From Burkholderiaceae bacterium (GTDB lineage Bacteria; Pseudomonadota; Gammaproteobacteria; Burkholderiales; Burkholderiaceae), in contig CANHPL010000003.1 in NCBI GenBank assembly GCA_947462685.1, positions 1-64,000 of the forward strand: DNA of 64,000 bases, given 5' to 3'. The notes beneath the pieces were generated by a model that was not told the origin of the DNA, searched no databases, and saw only the letters and a program-made list of their open reading frames with translations. This document shows positions 62,401 through 64,000 of the stretch, piece by piece. Positions within the stretch are counted from its first letter, which is position 1. Every line of letters starts with the position of its first letter. The position numbers and the translations under genes are program-made.

Positions 62401-62855
62401 TGAATCTTTTTTTAATCGGCTTCATTATTTTATTTTGTCTTGCTTCATGGATTGATTTTAAAAGCTTTATCCTTCCAAACTGGATTACGCTACCTTTGAT
62501 GGTAATTGGTGTCGTCTTTAATTCGATGGATGTCCAAAACTTTTGTTCTTGGCAAGACTCTGCCTTAGGTTTAGTTATTGGTTATGGATTTATTAGATTA
62601 GTAGACTTTATTTATCTTCAATTAAGGCACCAACATGGCATTGGTCAGGGAGATGCCAAATTACTAGGCGCAATTGGGGCTATCCTTGGTTATCAAATGG
62701 TATTTCCAGTTTTGTTAATTGCTTCTATTTTGGGATTGATCTACGGTTTAATCATGAACCGGAAAGCGATTGAAAAAATGCGTCAAGCCATTCCTTTTGG
62801 TCCTTTTCTAAGCTTCGTTACTTGCTCAATCATAGCTTCCAAAATTTCATTCTAA
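62400..62855 (+). CDS. Type IV prepilin peptidase, A24 domain only
   Basis: A 151-residue membrane aspartyl protease. The two catalytic aspartates are visible in S-W-I-D-F-K near residue 18 and G-I-G-Q-G-D-A-K near 80 (GxGD motif). It lacks the N-terminal N-methyltransferase domain with its CxxC zinc pairs found in full-length GspO/PilD, so it resembles the short TadV/CpaA-like form. It could process the pseudopilins encoded here, with methylation done by another enzyme or absent. The start overlaps gspC by one base (TAATG). Confidence 0.88.
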   Translation: MNLFLIGFIILFCLASWIDFKSFILPNWITLPLMVIGVVFNSMDVQNFCSWQDSALGLVIGYGFIRLVDFIYLQLRHQHGIGQGDAKLLGAIGAILGYQMVFPVLLIASILGLIYGLIMNRKAIEKMRQAIPFGPFLSFVTCSIIASKISF

Positions 62856-62911
62856 AGTGAGGCAGTAAATTCTCTGGAGTTTAAAAGATGTCGGCCTATG
62901 CCGTTAATCGG

Positions 62912-64000
62912 TCAAGGATCTAACCGACTTATGAGACGGTTTAGGGAGCTTAATCTCTCGGACATGGTCGCCGCAATGGTGCGATGGAATGAAATCGCTA
63001 GGTGAGGAAACTCCTTTTCCATCTCTGCCACACGATTTTTTGATAATACAAAAATGCAAGAGTCTTCTTCTGCCCGCACAGAGGCCATTCGCTTTAAATT
63101 TCCATATAAAACAGTTTCACCAAAAATGGATCCTGGACTCATTGATCTCACACGGATTAAATGATTGACATCATCCACTGTATGGATAAAAACATCAAAC
63201 TTACCACTTTTAATGATATAAAGTTCGGCCCCTTCATCGCCTTGATTAATCAGGAACTCACCTTTTGTACATTTTTTTTCCGTAAAAAAGGATTTAAATT
63301 GATCGATAGACTCTTGATTAGAATTATCTTTAATAATGTTTTCCCATATGAACTCTTGTGAACTCATATTGGGTGATTGATAATTTTCAATTAATAGCTC
63401 TTCTGCCGCTTCGATACATAAATCTCGATCATAAAAAAAGCTTAAGTGAAGGTGTGTTGTTGTTTGTGGTTTTATATATTCCCTAAGGGTCGGACTTAAC
63501 CGAGATATGAGTAAATTACAGGATGTTTCTTCACAAAATTGGGCGATTTTATTAATCACTGAAAATGCAGAAGAGTCAATTGCTTTTACTTTTGACATAT
63601 CTAGAATAAAAATCTTGCTTCCAGTCTTGCTAAGGAATCGGATTCGCTCATAAATGGGATAAATGGACCCAAAAAATAAAAAGCCTTCAATTTTAAGGTA
63701 CTTGATTTTGTCACCATGTTGATTGAGTATTTGAATTGCAGAAGACGATCGATCCACATTGCTTCTAAAGTCAATATTATTCAACTCCAAAGTAATACTC
63801 TCTACTTGGCTATAGCTCCAAACAAAAAAGACTAGGCAGAGCATAATTCCGATGCCGACCCCAGGCAAATACCCAATGGTTGACATGACTAAGGTGATGG
63901 AAAGAATGATCAGATAGTCTGATTTAGAGAACCTTTTATATCCCTTGATAAGCCACTCATCGAGAAGGCTTACCCCCATACAGAGTAAAAGTGCACCTAA
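62912..64000 (-). CDS. SulP-family anion transporter, C-terminal part with STAS and cNMP-binding domains (incomplete)
   Basis: The frame is open to the right edge (residues L-G-A-L-L-L-C before the first Met at 63979), so this is the C-terminal 362 residues of a longer protein. Membrane segments like those at the end of SulP/SLC26 transporters (about the first 65 residues) are followed by a STAS domain (F-I-L-D-M-S-K-V-K-A-I-D-S-S-A) and a CNB domain with F-L-I-N-Q-G-D-E-G-A-E-L-Y-I and the cassette G-E-T-V-L-Y...R-M-A-S-V. The cassette keeps Glu, and the Arg is followed by Met. SulP-STAS-CNB proteins are thought to be ligand-gated anion or bicarbonate transporters. Confidence 0.85.
   Translation of the reverse strand, partial: LGALLLCMGVSLLDEWLIKGYKRFSKSDYLIILSITLVMSTIGYLPGVGIGIMLCLVFFVWSYSQVESITLELNNIDFRSNVDRSSSAIQILNQHGDKIKYLKIEGFLFFGSIYPIYERIRFLSKTGSKIFILDMSKVKAIDSSAFSVINKIAQFCEETSCNLLISRLSPTLREYIKPQTTTHLHLSFFYDRDLCIEAAEELLIENYQSPNMSSQEFIWENIIKDNSNQESIDQFKSFFTEKKCTKGEFLINQGDEGAELYIIKSGKFDVFIHTVDDVNHLIRVRSMSPGSIFGETVLYGNLKRMASVRAEEDSCIFVLSKNRVAEMEKEFPHLAISFHRTIAATMSERLSSLNRLISRLDP

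Noticed and set aside
1-64000. tRNA/rRNA genes, CRISPR arrays, insertion sequences or prophage
   Set aside because: No tRNA-like folds, rRNA stretches, regularly spaced repeats, transposase or phage structural genes were recognised on either strand by eye.

Overview
The window is AT-rich bacterial DNA with tightly packed operons. It most likely comes from a low-GC betaproteobacterium of the Burkholderiales type. The evidence is three Bug/TctC-family solute-binding proteins, a PHB-type 3-hydroxybutyrate dehydrogenase/patatin/acetoacetate decarboxylase block, a complete type II secretion (Gsp) locus and large multihaem cytochromes. I cannot place it to genus. No rRNA, tRNA, CRISPR array, transposase or integrase was recognised. 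No gene-free stretch exceeds 300 bases.

Region 1 (1-16.7 kb) is a catabolic island. A leftward operon encodes an ABC importer (binding protein, permease, ATPase), the 2Fe-2S and FAD subunits of a molybdenum hydroxylase, and the first codons of a barbiturase/cyanuric-acid-hydrolase-like ring-opening amidohydrolase that runs off the left edge. The molybdopterin subunit and an MmgE/PrpD protein are transcribed divergently. An OsmC-like two-domain protein, three orphan Bug binding proteins, a PDC-hydrolase-like amidohydrolase, a NicC-like aromatic hydroxylase, an HpsN-type dehydrogenase and an SDR follow. Together they suggest uptake, hydroxylation and ring opening of an N-heterocycle (pyrimidine- or nicotinate-like) and use of its fragments.

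Region 2 (16.7-30.7 kb, minus strand) is a seven-gene, overlapping operon for a redox conduit. In transcription order it encodes a di-haem-b-like membrane protein, a membrane-anchored decahaem cytochrome, a Gly-rich lipoprotein with two GlcG/HbpS domains, an SH3b-beta-barrel outer-membrane protein, a 1274-residue decahaem cytochrome fused to an LVIVD beta-propeller, a c554-like cytochrome, and a cytoplasmic flavoprotein fused to two cyclic-nucleotide-binding domains and a four-cluster ferredoxin domain.

Region 3 (31-34.5 kb) holds bdhA, a patatin-like lipase and two tandem acetoacetate-decarboxylase-family genes. The second copy lacks the Schiff-base lysine.

Region 4 (34.5-50.6 kb) is a probable eight-gene plus-strand operon: class-I-type cyclic nucleotide phosphodiesterase, coiled-coil protein, GAF-GAF-PAS adenylate cyclase, TpsA filamentous-haemagglutinin-like exoprotein, secreted TPR-CHAT peptidase, a periplasmic protein of unknown function, CHASE2 adenylate cyclase, and TpsB transporter. 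A single-domain cNMP-binding protein converges on it. This looks like a cAMP-linked two-partner-secretion/CHAT module and is the best candidate for an undescribed system.

Region 5 (50.8-64 kb) is the type II secretion locus: gspG-H-I-J-K-L-M-N-D-E-F plus an M23 peptidase leftward, with gspC and a short prepilin peptidase divergent. After it comes the C-terminal part of a SulP transporter with STAS and cNMP-binding domains. Cyclic-nucleotide parts recur across the right three quarters of the window (two cyclases, one phosphodiesterase, four CNB domains in three proteins), hinting that cAMP ties redox metabolism, adhesion/secretion and anion transport together.
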